Assembly (NCBI GenBank): GCA_963801545.1
Contig: CAWDFF010000041.1
Coordinates: 24,912 to 88,911 of the forward strand
Direction: 5' to 3'
Source: JAIQFF01 sp963801545
GTDB lineage: Bacteria > Acidobacteriota > Terriglobia > Terriglobales > Acidobacteriaceae
DNA length: 64,000 nucleotides
Positions 17,614 to 27,493 of the stretch are shown piece by piece (the stretch's first letter is position 1; each line of letters starts with the position of its first letter). The translations under genes and the position numbers were made by a program. The notes under the pieces were generated by a model, which saw only the letters and a program-made list of their open reading frames with translations, did not search any database and was not told the origin of the DNA.

Positions 17614-17628
17614 TTCCCGCAACGGGAA
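17614..17628 (+). terminator. Small hairpin after the TPR gene
   Basis: TTCCCG-CAA-CGGGAA, perfect 6-bp stem with a 3-nt loop, 6 bp after the stop. No T-run. Weak candidate terminator. Confidence 0.35.
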
Positions 17629-17803
17629 ATCGGCCAATTCGGAACGCGGCGATTATCGTTGCATCGGGCGTTCTGGCCGCCGAACTGCACAGCACTTTCG
17701 GTCAATGGCTTACATGCACTGACGTGCATCGGCGAACCGGTCCACCGGACCTAGAATATTTTTGGATGGGCGCGAGAGCTGTTTGCGCGCCCGGGAGTAA
17801 CCC

Positions 17804-18457
17804 ATGAATTCGATGCCACAGCCACAGACGGTAGACCCAACGGTCGCGCCAGCCGCAATTCAGGCTGACCCCGAGTTCCGCCGGCCCCTTGCCTCATACG
17901 AAAAGCTCCCGGCCTCGCTCCAGCTCGGGCCCAGGCGGAGCGGATACGGTCTGCCGTGCGCGAAGTGCAAGACGTATTACGGCGCCGATCTGTCGGCGTG
18001 CCCTGTGTGTAAGTCCGGGGAGCGCGTTTCGCCCACCATCCTCGCAGTTGACGCTTCCGTTGCAGAGGTTGCGGAGCCTTACGCCGCCACCGTGCCTGAC
18101 GAGGCGGCGCTGGAAGAAGAACGCGAACGCTTTTTGCGTGAATTCAAGTCCCAGGCCCCGCCCATCGACGTGGAAGGTTTCAAGTGCAGCCTGGAACAGA
18201 ACCATTCCGGCGAATTGGAACCCGCGGCGGTCTGTGAAGAATGCTACATCCGGCTGCAGGGAAGGGTGGACCTGCTGGAAGCCGCACTACACATGGACTT
18301 GAAAGAAGCCACGCAGGTGATTTACGACGCAGTGTGGTCTGATACCTCTGATCCCAGCAAGACCTACCACAATGCAGCCCGGGCTATTCTTGGCGAACTA
18401 CGCAAGCGAGCGGGAGTATCGGCGGTGTTAGGGCCACTGCAACCCTTGCCGCACTAG
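17804..18457 (+). CDS. Hypothetical protein with zinc-ribbon motif
   Basis: 217 aa, no signal peptide. A four-Cys ribbon, CAKC at about residues 52-55 and CPVC at about 66-69, should bind one zinc. A second Cys-containing stretch (KCSLEQNHSGELEPAAVCEEC, about 127-147) may form another site. The C-terminal third is helical (RVDLLEAALHMDLKEATQVI). I do not recognise a family. The gene stands alone, convergent with the next one with 5 bp between stops. Confidence 0.65.
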   Translation: MNSMPQPQTVDPTVAPAAIQADPEFRRPLASYEKLPASLQLGPRRSGYGLPCAKCKTYYGADLSACPVCKSGERVSPTILAVDASVAEVAEPYAATVPDEAALEEERERFLREFKSQAPPIDVEGFKCSLEQNHSGELEPAAVCEECYIRLQGRVDLLEAALHMDLKEATQVIYDAVWSDTSDPSKTYHNAARAILGELRKRAGVSAVLGPLQPLPH

Positions 18458-18462
18458 ACAGT

Positions 18463-18957
18463 CTACTCAGCCTTCAGGAGGACCCACTTTTTGCCGGTAT
18501 AGAGCCGGTACCCTCCGCCATCCTTAACCATTTTCAGCGGCACCGGGCGAGCCAGTTTGTCGTCCATCGTGGCTCCGACGCTGAACAGATCGTTGGCCCC
18601 CACGTCCATCACCAGAAACTTTCCCGCTTGTGAAAACCCAAAACCGTATTGCCCTGGCGCCAGCTCCGATCCCTCGATATTGAGCTTTACTTCCGTGATC
18701 AGAAATCCCTGGTACTTGGCCTGCACGTCAGAGGCATAGCCTGAGGTATCTACCAGTCCGGCCAGAACCAGCTTTCCATCCGGCATACTGAATCCCGCGG
18801 AATTGCGCACTTGCACCGGAGCCGATTGCCCACGGAAAAAATAGGCCGCGGGCACAAACTTCTTCAGATCGTCGCCCCCAAGCAATCCAGGCTTCGGCTG
18901 TTGAGCCAGCAGTAGACAAGAGAAAAGCATCACCGCCACACCAACCCGTCGCTTCAT
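18463..18957 (-). CDS. Exported hypothetical protein
   Basis: 164 aa from ATG 18957, which has GGAGGGGAGA directly upstream; a GTG 15 bp earlier is within that ribosome site and unlikely. The signal peptide (KRRVGVAVMLFSCLLLAQQ) is followed by a compact beta-rich domain of about 140 residues with several Gly turns. No known motif. A periplasmic or outer-surface protein of unknown role. Confidence 0.6.
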   Translation of the reverse strand: MKRRVGVAVMLFSCLLLAQQPKPGLLGGDDLKKFVPAAYFFRGQSAPVQVRNSAGFSMPDGKLVLAGLVDTSGYASDVQAKYQGFLITEVKLNIEGSELAPGQYGFGFSQAGKFLVMDVGANDLFSVGATMDDKLARPVPLKMVKDGGGYRLYTGKKWVLLKAE

Positions 18958-18976
18958 GAATCTCCCCTCCACACGG

Positions 18977-19011
18977 CTGAGAACCTAAGTCCGAGAACTG
19001 AGAACTAATCT
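18977..19011. repeat. Heptanucleotide repeat (CTGAGAA)n
   Basis: Five 7-mers in register, CTGAGAA, CCTAAGT, CCGAGAA, CTGAGAA, CTAATCT, between two minus-strand genes. Confidence 0.6.
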
Positions 19012-19020
19012 TACTACTAA

Positions 19021-19812
19021 TTACCGGCCTTCCACCGGTACCGCAAATCGCAGCTTCCCGAACGCGCTGGGCACGTGAAAATTCGGCTCCGGCGTACCCG
19101 TCGGTTGCCAGGCGAGGTAGGCTCGCGGCTCGTTCTTCCCCTCCACCCGATAGAAGTTGGCGTTCCAAATCGCGTTCGGATCAAAGTTCTGAGTCAACGC
19201 TTTCATCGGAATCGCCAACTCCACCGCCCATCGATGTGCCTTATCGTCCAATGTCACTGATCTCTGCATACCGCTCTTGAGATCCGCGAGTCCTCCCGGG
19301 AAAATGTCCAGATCAATCCACATCCCGTTGGGGCTCGCTTCGAATTCCCGGTAGTAGCGCTCCCGCGAGGGATCGGGCTGGATAAAGGCTTCCACCACAT
19401 CGCGGTCCCACAGGTGGTCGCGGCGTCCGTCCGGATCGGAGCTCTCGAATACGTGCAGCGTGCGATAGCGGCACTCGAATCTCAAATAGAGGGTCTGCGG
19501 AGACCACAAGACGCGAACCTGGGTTTGGCGTTCCTCATCATGATTCTTTCCCTGCCAGTCAGAACAAAAAACGATCGGATTGGCACTCTGCCACTCGGGC
19601 GCAGGACTCGCGGCTCCGAGCTGGATCTCGCGGGCCACATAGGAGGCGACAACTTCGGAAGGCTGCGAAACGCACTGCGCCGGCGTTGTCATTGCCCCCA
19701 CCTCCTTATTCGATACGAAGCCGCTCTGACCCGCCGAATAGAGCACGTAGCCTAGCACGCAAACAAGGACCAAACCTAGTACGGTCAGCAATGGTTGTTC
19801 ACGTAGGCGCAT
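19021..19812 (-). CDS. Membrane-anchored CBM9-like (carbohydrate-binding family 9 type) protein
   Basis: About 263 aa from ATG 19812, so that the protein opens with a single membrane segment (LLTVLGLVLVCVLGYVLYSAG). The open frame continues 87 codons upstream, but that part runs into the promoter of the divergent hydrolase gene and is Arg/Ser-rich. The rest fits the CBM9/DOMON-like beta-sandwich found alone in many environmental bacteria: VRVLWSPQTLYLRFECRYR, DVVEAFIQPDP, WAVELAIPMKAL. Related proteins bind sugars or haem; which applies here is unknown. The start is not certain. Confidence 0.7.
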   Translation of the reverse strand: MRLREQPLLTVLGLVLVCVLGYVLYSAGQSGFVSNKEVGAMTTPAQCVSQPSEVVASYVAREIQLGAASPAPEWQSANPIVFCSDWQGKNHDEERQTQVRVLWSPQTLYLRFECRYRTLHVFESSDPDGRRDHLWDRDVVEAFIQPDPSRERYYREFEASPNGMWIDLDIFPGGLADLKSGMQRSVTLDDKAHRWAVELAIPMKALTQNFDPNAIWNANFYRVEGKNEPRAYLAWQPTGTPEPNFHVPSAFGKLRFAVPVEGR

Positions 19813-19984
19813 CAAGAACCGCGAGCCGATTCTAAGTGATTCGTCTCTAGTCGCATAGTGCCGTGGCGTGCGTTTGAAGGTTCGAGCAATCGAGGAGCCG
19901 CCAGCGATGGCGAACACTTTACGGCGGCTAAACCGGTGTAGTAGGCTGCGCTGACTGAAGATCGGCCCGTAAGAGGAGAATTCG

Positions 19985-21016
19985 ATGAGACGCTTCCCCC
20001 GGTTCGCAGCATGGTTTGCGGTTTTTCTGGCGCTTTCTGTTACCTGCCTGGCCGACGACTTGTTCGACATCAAGCCGGTTGCGGAGGGAGTTTACGCTGC
20101 CATCGCCAAGCCCGCCTACAAGGTAAACTGCAACGCCGCTATTATTTTTCTTGACGACAGTGTTCTCGTGGTCGATACCCACTCGAAGCCTTCCGCGGCG
20201 CGCGGCCTGATCGAACAGATCAAGAAGATGACTGATAAGCCCGTGAAGTACGTCGTCAACACGCACTTTCACTGGGACCACTACCAGGGCAACCAGGCTT
20301 ATCCCAGTTCCTGGCCGGCGGGCGTTGAGATCATCTCGTCGGAGGCAACCCGCGCCAGCATTGAACAGCGAGGAATCCCGCGGGTGAAGCACGAAATCGT
20401 CACCATGCCCCAGGAAATCGAAAAGATGAAAGCCGACCTGGAGAAAACCAGCGACCCGAAACAGAAAGACGAAATCAAAAGAAATGTCGCCCAAGCCGAG
20501 GACTATCTCGCGGAGCTCAAGAGCATGCAGGTGACCCTGCCCACGTTGACCTTCGACCGCAGCCTGATCCTGCACCGCAAATCCAGGATGGTTGAGATCC
20601 TCTGGCTGGGAAAGGCGCATACCGACGGCGATGTCTTTGTTTATCTTCCCAAAGAGAGAGTCCTGGTCACCGGCGACGCGCTGCACGGCTGGACACCCTA
20701 CATGGGCGACAGCTATCCCTATGACTGGATTACCACCCTTGACGCTGCCGAGAAGCTGGACTTTGATCAAGTCATTGGCGGTCATGGGGACGTCATGAAG
20801 GGCAAACAAAAGTTCGAACTGTGGAAGCAGTACTTCGGCGAACTCTTGAGTCAGACGGCACAGGCCTACGCCGAAGGGGCCACTGAGGAACAGGCTGAGA
20901 AACGAGTGTCGCAGGTGCTCATCGCCCGGTATGCCGACAAGTTTGACCCCGACTTTCCTCACAGCGTGGGGTCCAACGTGGCCAAGGCTTACCAGGTAAT
21001 TGCCTTCATGCATTAG
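19985..21016 (+). CDS. Secreted metallo-beta-lactamase-fold hydrolase
   Basis: 343 aa with a signal peptide (1-23). The zinc-binding HxHxDH motif is intact (HFHWDH, His94, His96, Asp98, His99); later ligands are His in GKAHTDGD, Asp in VTGDALHG and His in GGHGDVM. A long charged helical insertion (about 140-180, EKMKADLEKTSDPKQKDE) separates the two halves. The fold covers hydrolases of lactams, lactones and thioesters, and the substrate cannot be told. Start ATG has AGGAG upstream. Divergent from the CBM9-like gene. Confidence 0.88.
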   Translation: MRRFPRFAAWFAVFLALSVTCLADDLFDIKPVAEGVYAAIAKPAYKVNCNAAIIFLDDSVLVVDTHSKPSAARGLIEQIKKMTDKPVKYVVNTHFHWDHYQGNQAYPSSWPAGVEIISSEATRASIEQRGIPRVKHEIVTMPQEIEKMKADLEKTSDPKQKDEIKRNVAQAEDYLAELKSMQVTLPTLTFDRSLILHRKSRMVEILWLGKAHTDGDVFVYLPKERVLVTGDALHGWTPYMGDSYPYDWITTLDAAEKLDFDQVIGGHGDVMKGKQKFELWKQYFGELLSQTAQAYAEGATEEQAEKRVSQVLIARYADKFDPDFPHSVGSNVAKAYQVIAFMH

Positions 21017-21176
21017 AGTGGTACACCGGTACCTGAATTGATTCGCGGTGGCCCGCCTCGGTGTCGCTCCGGTTCAGCCGAATGAGTTTGTGGCTGGTAC
21101 GCGCTCACAGGAGCCTCGGCGATTGGCAGCAGTGAAGTTTTCAACCTTAACCTGATCGATCCCACAAGGAGGAGGG

Positions 21177-22061
21177 ATGCCGGACATCAGACGCATCCTT
21201 TGTCCCACGGACTTCTCAGAGTTCTCGGACATAGCGTTTCGCTATGCCATATCACTGGCCCAGCACTATCGGGCCAAGCTTTTGGTGCAGCATGTCCTAG
21301 AGCTATGGCGACATCCTGAGATTGACTTTGCCGCGGCGCAATATTACGAGGAGTTCCGCGGGCGGCTTCTCCAGAACAGCGAGCAGGAACTCCAAAGGTT
21401 CGCGAAGAACCAGGAAGACGATGAAACTCAGCTGGAGCGATTTGTGCGGCAGGGAATCGCGGCAGACTGCATCCTCGCGCTTGCCGAGGAGCAGAAAGTG
21501 AATCTGATCGTGATGGGAACTCACGGCCGGCGCGGATTTGACCGGGTGATGGTCGGATCGGTCACAGAGCGGGTCCTGCGAAACGCCTCCTGTCCGGTGC
21601 TGGCAGTACACAACCCGTCGCCCGATTTTCTCAGTTCAACGAAGCAACGTGATCCCGTCCACTTGAACCGAATTCTTTTTTGTACGGATTTCTCTGAGAA
21701 TTCGCAGCGGGCCTTGAGTTATGCGATTTCCCTGACCGCAGAGTACAACGCCGAGCTCACCCTGCTGCACGTGCTGGAGCAGATCCCGGGCGGTTGCGGC
21801 ATTGATGAAGCGACAGCGACGGCGATCGAACAACTGGATAATATGATTCCACCGGAAAGGCCTGATACGCGCGGGATCAATATTGTTGTGCGCACGGGAC
21901 ATCCGTACCAGCAGATCATCCAGTTCGCCTCGGAGGCGCGAACCGACGTAGTGGTTATGGCGGTGCGTGGCCGTGGCGCCCTGAATCTTGCGGTGTTCGG
22001 TTCGACGACCTACAGGGTCATTCAGCTGGGATCCTGCCCTGTTCTTTCGGTTCACGTTTGA
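21177..22061 (+). CDS. Tandem universal stress protein (UspA x2)
   Basis: 294 aa made of two UspA domains (about 1-145 and 158-294). Each starts with RILCPTDFSE or RILFCTDFSE. The first ends with the ATP-binding G-x2-G-x9-G-S/T loop (MGTHGRRGFDRVMVGSVTE), the second with a matching VRGRGALNLAVFGSTT. Such tandem Usp proteins are cytoplasmic and aid survival in stasis. A strong AAGGAGGAGGG precedes the ATG. Convergent with the first ADOP permease. Confidence 0.92.
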   Translation: MPDIRRILCPTDFSEFSDIAFRYAISLAQHYRAKLLVQHVLELWRHPEIDFAAAQYYEEFRGRLLQNSEQELQRFAKNQEDDETQLERFVRQGIAADCILALAEEQKVNLIVMGTHGRRGFDRVMVGSVTERVLRNASCPVLAVHNPSPDFLSSTKQRDPVHLNRILFCTDFSENSQRALSYAISLTAEYNAELTLLHVLEQIPGGCGIDEATATAIEQLDNMIPPERPDTRGINIVVRTGHPYQQIIQFASEARTDVVVMAVRGRGALNLAVFGSTTYRVIQLGSCPVLSVHV

Positions 22062-22107
22062 ATGGCAGTGGTCGGTCACTGCGAACCGTGAGACTAAGCG
22101 TCCGATT

Positions 22108-22146
22108 ATGCACTCTGACGATGCACTCTGACGACGCACTCAGAGT
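22108..22146. repeat. 13-bp tandem repeat ending in a hairpin
   Basis: ATGCACTCTGACG occurs twice in tandem (22108-22120, 22121-22133). The second copy pairs with a following inverted piece: ACTCTGA (22125-22131), 8-nt loop, TCAGAGT (22140-22146). Position between two convergent genes suggests a bidirectional terminator. Confidence 0.5.
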
Positions 22147-22153
22147 CGGCACT

Positions 22154-24558
22154 CTATTCGCTACGCAATGCCGACATGGGATCAACCGTAGCCGCCCGTC
22201 GTGCCGGAATGAAGCTGGCGATCAGAGCCGCTACCAGCAAGGTCGCCGCAGCCAGCGAAAATGTCAGCGGGTCGCTGGCGCTGATTCCAAATAGCAAGCT
22301 TCCCATCAATCGAGTCATAATCAGCGCTCCTCCAACTCCGACGGCCAGACCCACCGTAAGTTTCAGGACAGTCTGGCGCAGCACCATGATCAGAAGCTGG
22401 TACCGCTGTGCGCCCAAGGCCATGCGGATGCCGAATTCACGCGTCTGCTGGCCTACCGCGTACGCAATGGCGCCGTAAATGCCCACCACGGCCAGAAGCA
22501 GAGCAAGTCCGGCGAATGTGCCCAGCAAGGTTAGAACGAAGCGGCGGCGCTCCAGCGACCCTGAGATGATTTGGTCCATGGGCAGCACACTCACGGGTTG
22601 ATCCCGATCAACCGACCAGATCTGCTCCCGAATGGCAGGCACGAGGCGAAGCGGTTCCGGAGTGGTCCGCGCTATGAGGTACGTGGTCAGCGTTCCTTGC
22701 GAGAATTGCGCGAAACTGTAGTAGATGGCAGGCTGGGTATCCATCTCCAGCGAATCTTGCTTCACGTCGGAAACGACACCCACGACTTCGCCAGGCAGGG
22801 GTGGTCCCCAGTCTTTCATCACCACCCGTTTCCCCAGCGCACTCTCTCCGGGCCAGAATCGTCGCGCCATGGTTTGATTGATCACCAAAGTGGTCGAACG
22901 CCCCGGAATATCCTGTGGAGTGAATGTTCTTCCGGCAAGCAGGCGAATCCCCATGGTGCCGAAGTACTCGGGGCTGACCGTCAGAATCTCCGCATCCGGC
23001 TCGTTTCCGGGTTCGGAGACATGACCCTCGATCTCGAGGTCGGTGTTCGGCACCGAATCAAACGGCAGAGTCCCGGCAGCTGCAACCGATTGAACTCCAG
23101 GCAGCGCATGCAACCTTTCCAGGACGGAATTGACAAACTGTGTGCGCTCCGGGAGCTCAGGGTAGCGGGAGTCGGGCAGTGAGAGGCGAACCACCGCCAG
23201 ATGCGAACCGTCGAACCCCGGGTCAACCCGTTGCAACAGAATGAAGCTTCGGACCAGCAGGCCGGCAGCGGCCAGCAAAATCATCGCGAGTGCCACTTCT
23301 GTGACCACCAGGAACGAACGAACGCGCTGATGGCGTACCGACCCGGTGCCACGGCTACCATCCGCAAGCTGCACCTGCAGATTCAGTCTTGAAGATTGCG
23401 CGACGGGAAGGCTTCCCGACAAAATCGATGCCAGTAGTGAGACCGCGAACGCAAACAACAGGACTTGCAGGCTGATTTGTGGAGAAGTCAGGCGCGGGAT
23501 GGCGCCGGGATACGAGCATATAAAGCCTTCACCGACCACAGGCCAAGAAGACACCCGGCCATGCCACCGAGAAGCCCAAGCAACATGCTTCCGGTCCACA
23601 GTTGCCGGGCAAGATGAAACCTGTTCGCCCCCAAGGCCGAACGTATCGCAATCTCCTTCTGCCGCACGGCCGCCCGCGAGAGAAGAAGGCTCGCGACGTT
23701 GGCACATGCAATCAGGAGAACGAACCCAACCGCACTCATCAGAATCAGCAGGGTAGGGCGCACACTCGAAACCAGGTTGTCCTGCAGGCGCTCGGCATGG
23801 AATGTGAATCCCAGATCGACGTTGTGATTCTCCTGCTGGATTTGGTCCGAAATTGCCTGCAAATCGGCGCGCACCACCTCCATCAAAATGCCGGCTTTCA
23901 CCCGCGCCAGGGTGGTAAATAAGTGCGCGCGGCGGTTCTGCGGGAACGCCTGGTCATCACTGAGCGGAGCCCACGCCTGGACTGACTCCGGAAACGAAAA
24001 GCCCATCGGCATTACGCCAGCAACCAGGTGAGGTTCTCCATGAAGCGTGATCATTTTGCCCACGATGTCGCGGTCCGATCCGAAATGATGCTGCCAGAGT
24101 CCGTAGCCGAGGATCACCACTCCTCCAGCATTCTTGTGAAATTGATCCGGGGTAAATCCCGCACCCAGGAACGGCGTTGCCGCCAGCAGCGGCAGGAAAT
24201 CCTGCGAAACAAGTGCGGTGTCGATCTGCTCCGGCGGCGCTGCTCGCCGCGCATCGCTCAGATTCTGTGCAAAAATCCGGTACGCTGCCACCTGAGAGAA
24301 CACGTGATTACGCTCTCGCACATCGCGAAATGTGGCTCCAGTAACGTTCATTGCACGCTGGTGGTATTCCTGCAGTCGCACGATCTGGCCCGGTTGATGG
24401 AAGGGAAGCGGACTAAAGAGGACAGAGTTCGCGACACTGAATATCGCCGTGTTCGCCCCAATCCCAATCGCCACGGTGATCACTGCCACAGCGGTGAAGC
24501 CGGGCGCTTTCCGCAACATGCGGAACTCGTGGCGCAAGTCCCGAAGAAAGGTTTCCAT
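22154..24558 (-). pseudogene. ADOP permease P1 (MacB/FtsX-type), one frameshift
   Basis: The 5-prime part runs from ATG 24558 to a stop at 23488; the 3-prime part continues in another frame to 22154. The break is near 23500, where ...LYARIPA should pass into IPRLTSPQISLQVLL; a single-base loss explains it. Both halves carry the ADOP pattern: N-terminal helix NTAIFSVANSVLF, periplasmic MacB-core, GFVLLIACANVASLLLSRAA, then a second copy and C-terminal IPARRAATVDPMSALRSE. With the frame restored it would be full length (about 800 aa). It is the only permease on the minus strand, divergent from P2. Either a recent pseudogene or a sequencing error. Confidence 0.8.
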
Positions 24559-24721
24559 GGCGTCCGCGCGATGTGGGATGCCACCGCCGGAGTCGGATTG
24601 CAACACCTATGGTATCGCCGACGGGCGGGCGGTTGCTGACGTAGCAATTGACGGCTGTCTCGAATAATTGTGAGCATCCGGGAAGTAAAGGCGCCAGATT
24701 CCGGCAGGCACTCGGCAAGAC

Positions 24722-24737
24722 TGTTCGGTTATGGACA
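24722..24737. promoter_or_regulatory. Putative enhancer site for the NtrC-type regulator (upstream of P2)
   Basis: TGTTCG-GTTA-TGGACA, an imperfect palindrome fitting TGTYCR-N4-YGRACA, shared with 30171-30186. It starts 109 bp before a sigma-54-like promoter. Confidence 0.55.
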
Positions 24738-24830
24738 CTGCGGAGTGAAACCGGACATCCAGGCCGCTCCATCAAGGTTGCTTCTCTTCGCTTCTCTATG
24801 AAACTGAAACGAGATGACCTCTCTAGTGAT

Positions 24831-24846
24831 TGGAGCCTGACGTGCA
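24831..24846 (+). promoter_or_regulatory. Putative sigma-54 promoter of P2
   Basis: TGGAGCC-TGAC-GTGCA has the invariant GG and GC with the correct 10-bp spacing; the -12 side is close to TTGCA, the -24 side is weaker than TGGCACG. Expected start near 24857, giving a 31-nt leader to the P2 ATG. Confidence 0.5.
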
Positions 24847-24887
24847 CCTGCGGTTAGACTGTCCATTCAGATTGAGGAAACACGCAG

Positions 24888-27327
24888 ATGTCAACCCTGC
24901 TTCAGGACTTCCGCTTCAGCCTGCGACAACTTATCAAGAGCCCTGGCTTCACGCTCACCGCGGTGACCTCGCTGGCGTTGGGAATCGGCGCGACCACAGC
25001 GGTATTCAGCGTGGTATATGGGATCCTGATGAATCCGTATCCCTACACCGGTTCGGACCGGATGGTCCACATGAGGCTCATGGACAAAGCCGGCCACGAG
25101 ACGGGTTTCGGACTGACCGGCGGCCAATGGCAGCAGATAAGGAAGTCGCCAGTTGTGGACGACGCCTTTATCAGCGACGACTGGAACCTCACCGTCACCG
25201 GCCACGATCTGCCCGAGGATGTGGCTGGGATTTACCTGACATCAAATGCATTCAACTATTTCGGTGTGCCGGCATTTCTGGGGCGGGGACTGTTGCCCTC
25301 CGACGCCATCGATGGTCAGGATACTCAACCGGTCGTGGTGCTGGGCTACAAGTTTTGGCAACGGCACTTCAACTCGAATCCGGCGGTGCTGGGGCAGACT
25401 CTGCAACTGGTGCGCAAGAACTGCACCATCGTGGGCGTCACTGCACCACGCTTCACCTGGGATGACGGAGACGTTTACCTTCCGTTGAAGGTGACCCAGG
25501 ATGTAGTGCACTCCTATTATCCCGGCCTGCGGTTGAAACCGGGGGTGACCCACGCGGCGGCAAATGCCGCATTGCAGCCGCTGCTGGAACAGTTTGCCCA
25601 GGAAACGCCGAAACATTTCCCCGCCAATCGCTTACGGTTTTACGTGGTTGGGTTGAATGACGATTTTGTCCGCGACCTCGGCGGTACGCTGTACCTGCTG
25701 TTCAGCGCGGTGGCGTTGCTGCTGGTGATCGGATGTGGGAACGTGTCAATCTTGCTGCTGGCGCGGGGCACGGCGCGGCAACATGAGTTTGCCGTCCGCA
25801 CTGCGATCGGTGCCAGCCGGCCCCGGATTATTCGTCAGCTGCTCACCGAGGCGCTGCTGCTGTCCCTCACCGGAGCACTCTTGGGCGTGCTGCTGGCCTA
25901 TTGGGCGCTCGCAGTGATTGTGGAGATGCTGCCGAAGTATTCCTTCCCGCATGAGGCGGCGATTCAGATCAATCTGCCGGTTCTCTTCTTCACTGTGGGG
26001 GCCGCGCTGCTTACGGGGATTTTGTTCGGGTTGTGGCCGGCACTGCAGCTTTCGCGCCCCGAGGTCAATCAGGTCATGCAAGGGACCACGCGCAAGATTG
26101 TCGGAGGCGTGCGCGGACGCACCACCCACAATGTTCTGATCGCCGGGCAGATCGCGCTGACTCTGCTCATGCTGGCGGGCGCAGGCGCGGCCATGGAGGG
26201 CTTTCTGCGGCTCATGCGCACCCCTCTTGGCTATGATCCGCACAATGTCATGTCGGTGGGGATCCCTGTGCATGATGGCACCTACCCGACGTGGGCGGCG
26301 CGCTCGGCCTATTTCGACCAATTGCTGAAGAAGGTGGCAGCCGTTCCGGGCGTGACCATGGTGGGGATCTCCAGCAATGCCACACCGCCCTCGAATGGAT
26401 GGCCAACCGACGTTGAGATTCTGGGCAAGCCCTCGCAGGAGGATCAAAAGACCCGGATCAACTTTGTGAATCCGGGGTACTTTTCCGTGCTGCGCATTCC
26501 GATTGCGCGGGGACGAATCTGGGACGAGACCGAAAATCGCAATGCGGCACACGTGGCTGTGATCAACGACACCATGGCGCGAAAGTACTTCCCGAACGGC
26601 GACGCCCTGGGACATTCGCTGCGGGTTCCGGAGATGAGGGATGAACCGCCTTTCAACGTAGCCGCGCCGGACCCCAGGGGCTGGTTGCAGATCGTGGGCG
26701 TCATCCCGGATAAACGGGATGATGGATTGAGGAAACCGATCCTGCCTGAGGCATTCGTGCCTTACACGCTGTCCATGCGGATGTTCATCCAGATCCTGGT
26801 GCGTTCAGATGTTCCGCCCCTTTCGCTGCTGCATGCGGTGGGAGTCGAGGTGAACTCGGTTGATCCGGACCAGCAGATCAATGGAGACGTCCAGGACCTG
26901 GAGCACTGGATCACCAGCCAGCAAGAGTGGCAGCGGGAACACCTGGTGGCGTGGTTGTTTGGCGCATTTGCCGTACTGGCTCTGGCACTGGCGGCGGTCG
27001 GACTCTACAGTGTCGTCTCCTATTCGGTGGCCCAGCGCACCAACGAGTTCGGCATTCGCGTGGCACTCGGGCGCGCAGCGTGGGCATGTGCTGCGAATTG
27101 TGTTTGCGTCCACGATGGCGAGTGTGGGTAGCGGTATCGTGGCGGGTGTGACGCTCACGCTGGCGTTGAACAAAGTGCTGGCGCAATGGGCGGAGGGAAG
27201 CTCGCGTGACCCCCTCATCCTGTTGGCCGTGACTCTTCTGCTAGGCCTGGTGGCGGCCATTGCTTGTGCCGAACCGGCGCGGCGCGCATTGGCGGTGGAT
27301 CCCATGACAGCGCTGCGCTATGAGTAG
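24888..27327 (+). pseudogene. ADOP permease P2, one frameshift near the C-terminus
   Basis: ATG 24888 (GAGGA upstream) opens a frame to 27131 (747 codons); the true C-terminus lies in another frame to 27327. The switch is at about 27069 inside the conserved FGIRVALGAQRG loop, where an extra G or C in CTCGGGCGCGCAG shifts the frame; beyond it the sequence reads GAQRGHVLRIVFAS and ends VDPMTALRYE. The features are a duplicated MacB-like permease with helices around residues 20-47 and 265-295, further helix pairs and two periplasmic cores. With one base corrected it would encode about 812 aa. If the frameshift is real, the last permease helices are lost. Confidence 0.8.
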
Positions 27328-27493
27328 AGCAATCGGTGCTGCCGCCGCTCTGAGCGCTTCGCCGCACTTCGAGACTGCTCACAAGCACTGATGACGAGCG
27401 TCCAATCCCATGGGCTAGGGGAAACCCTTCCCCGCTCTTGATCTATCCGGGAACAACGAATCAGACCTCTCCGTATAGACGACCAGAGGCGCT

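Noticed and set aside
19928..21013. 361-codon minus-strand frame opposite the metallo-beta-lactamase-fold gene
   Set aside because: Antisense shadow; the plus strand has the HFHWDH motif and a signal peptide.
22108..22146. CRISPR-like array
   Set aside because: Only two 13-bp copies in direct tandem without spacers.
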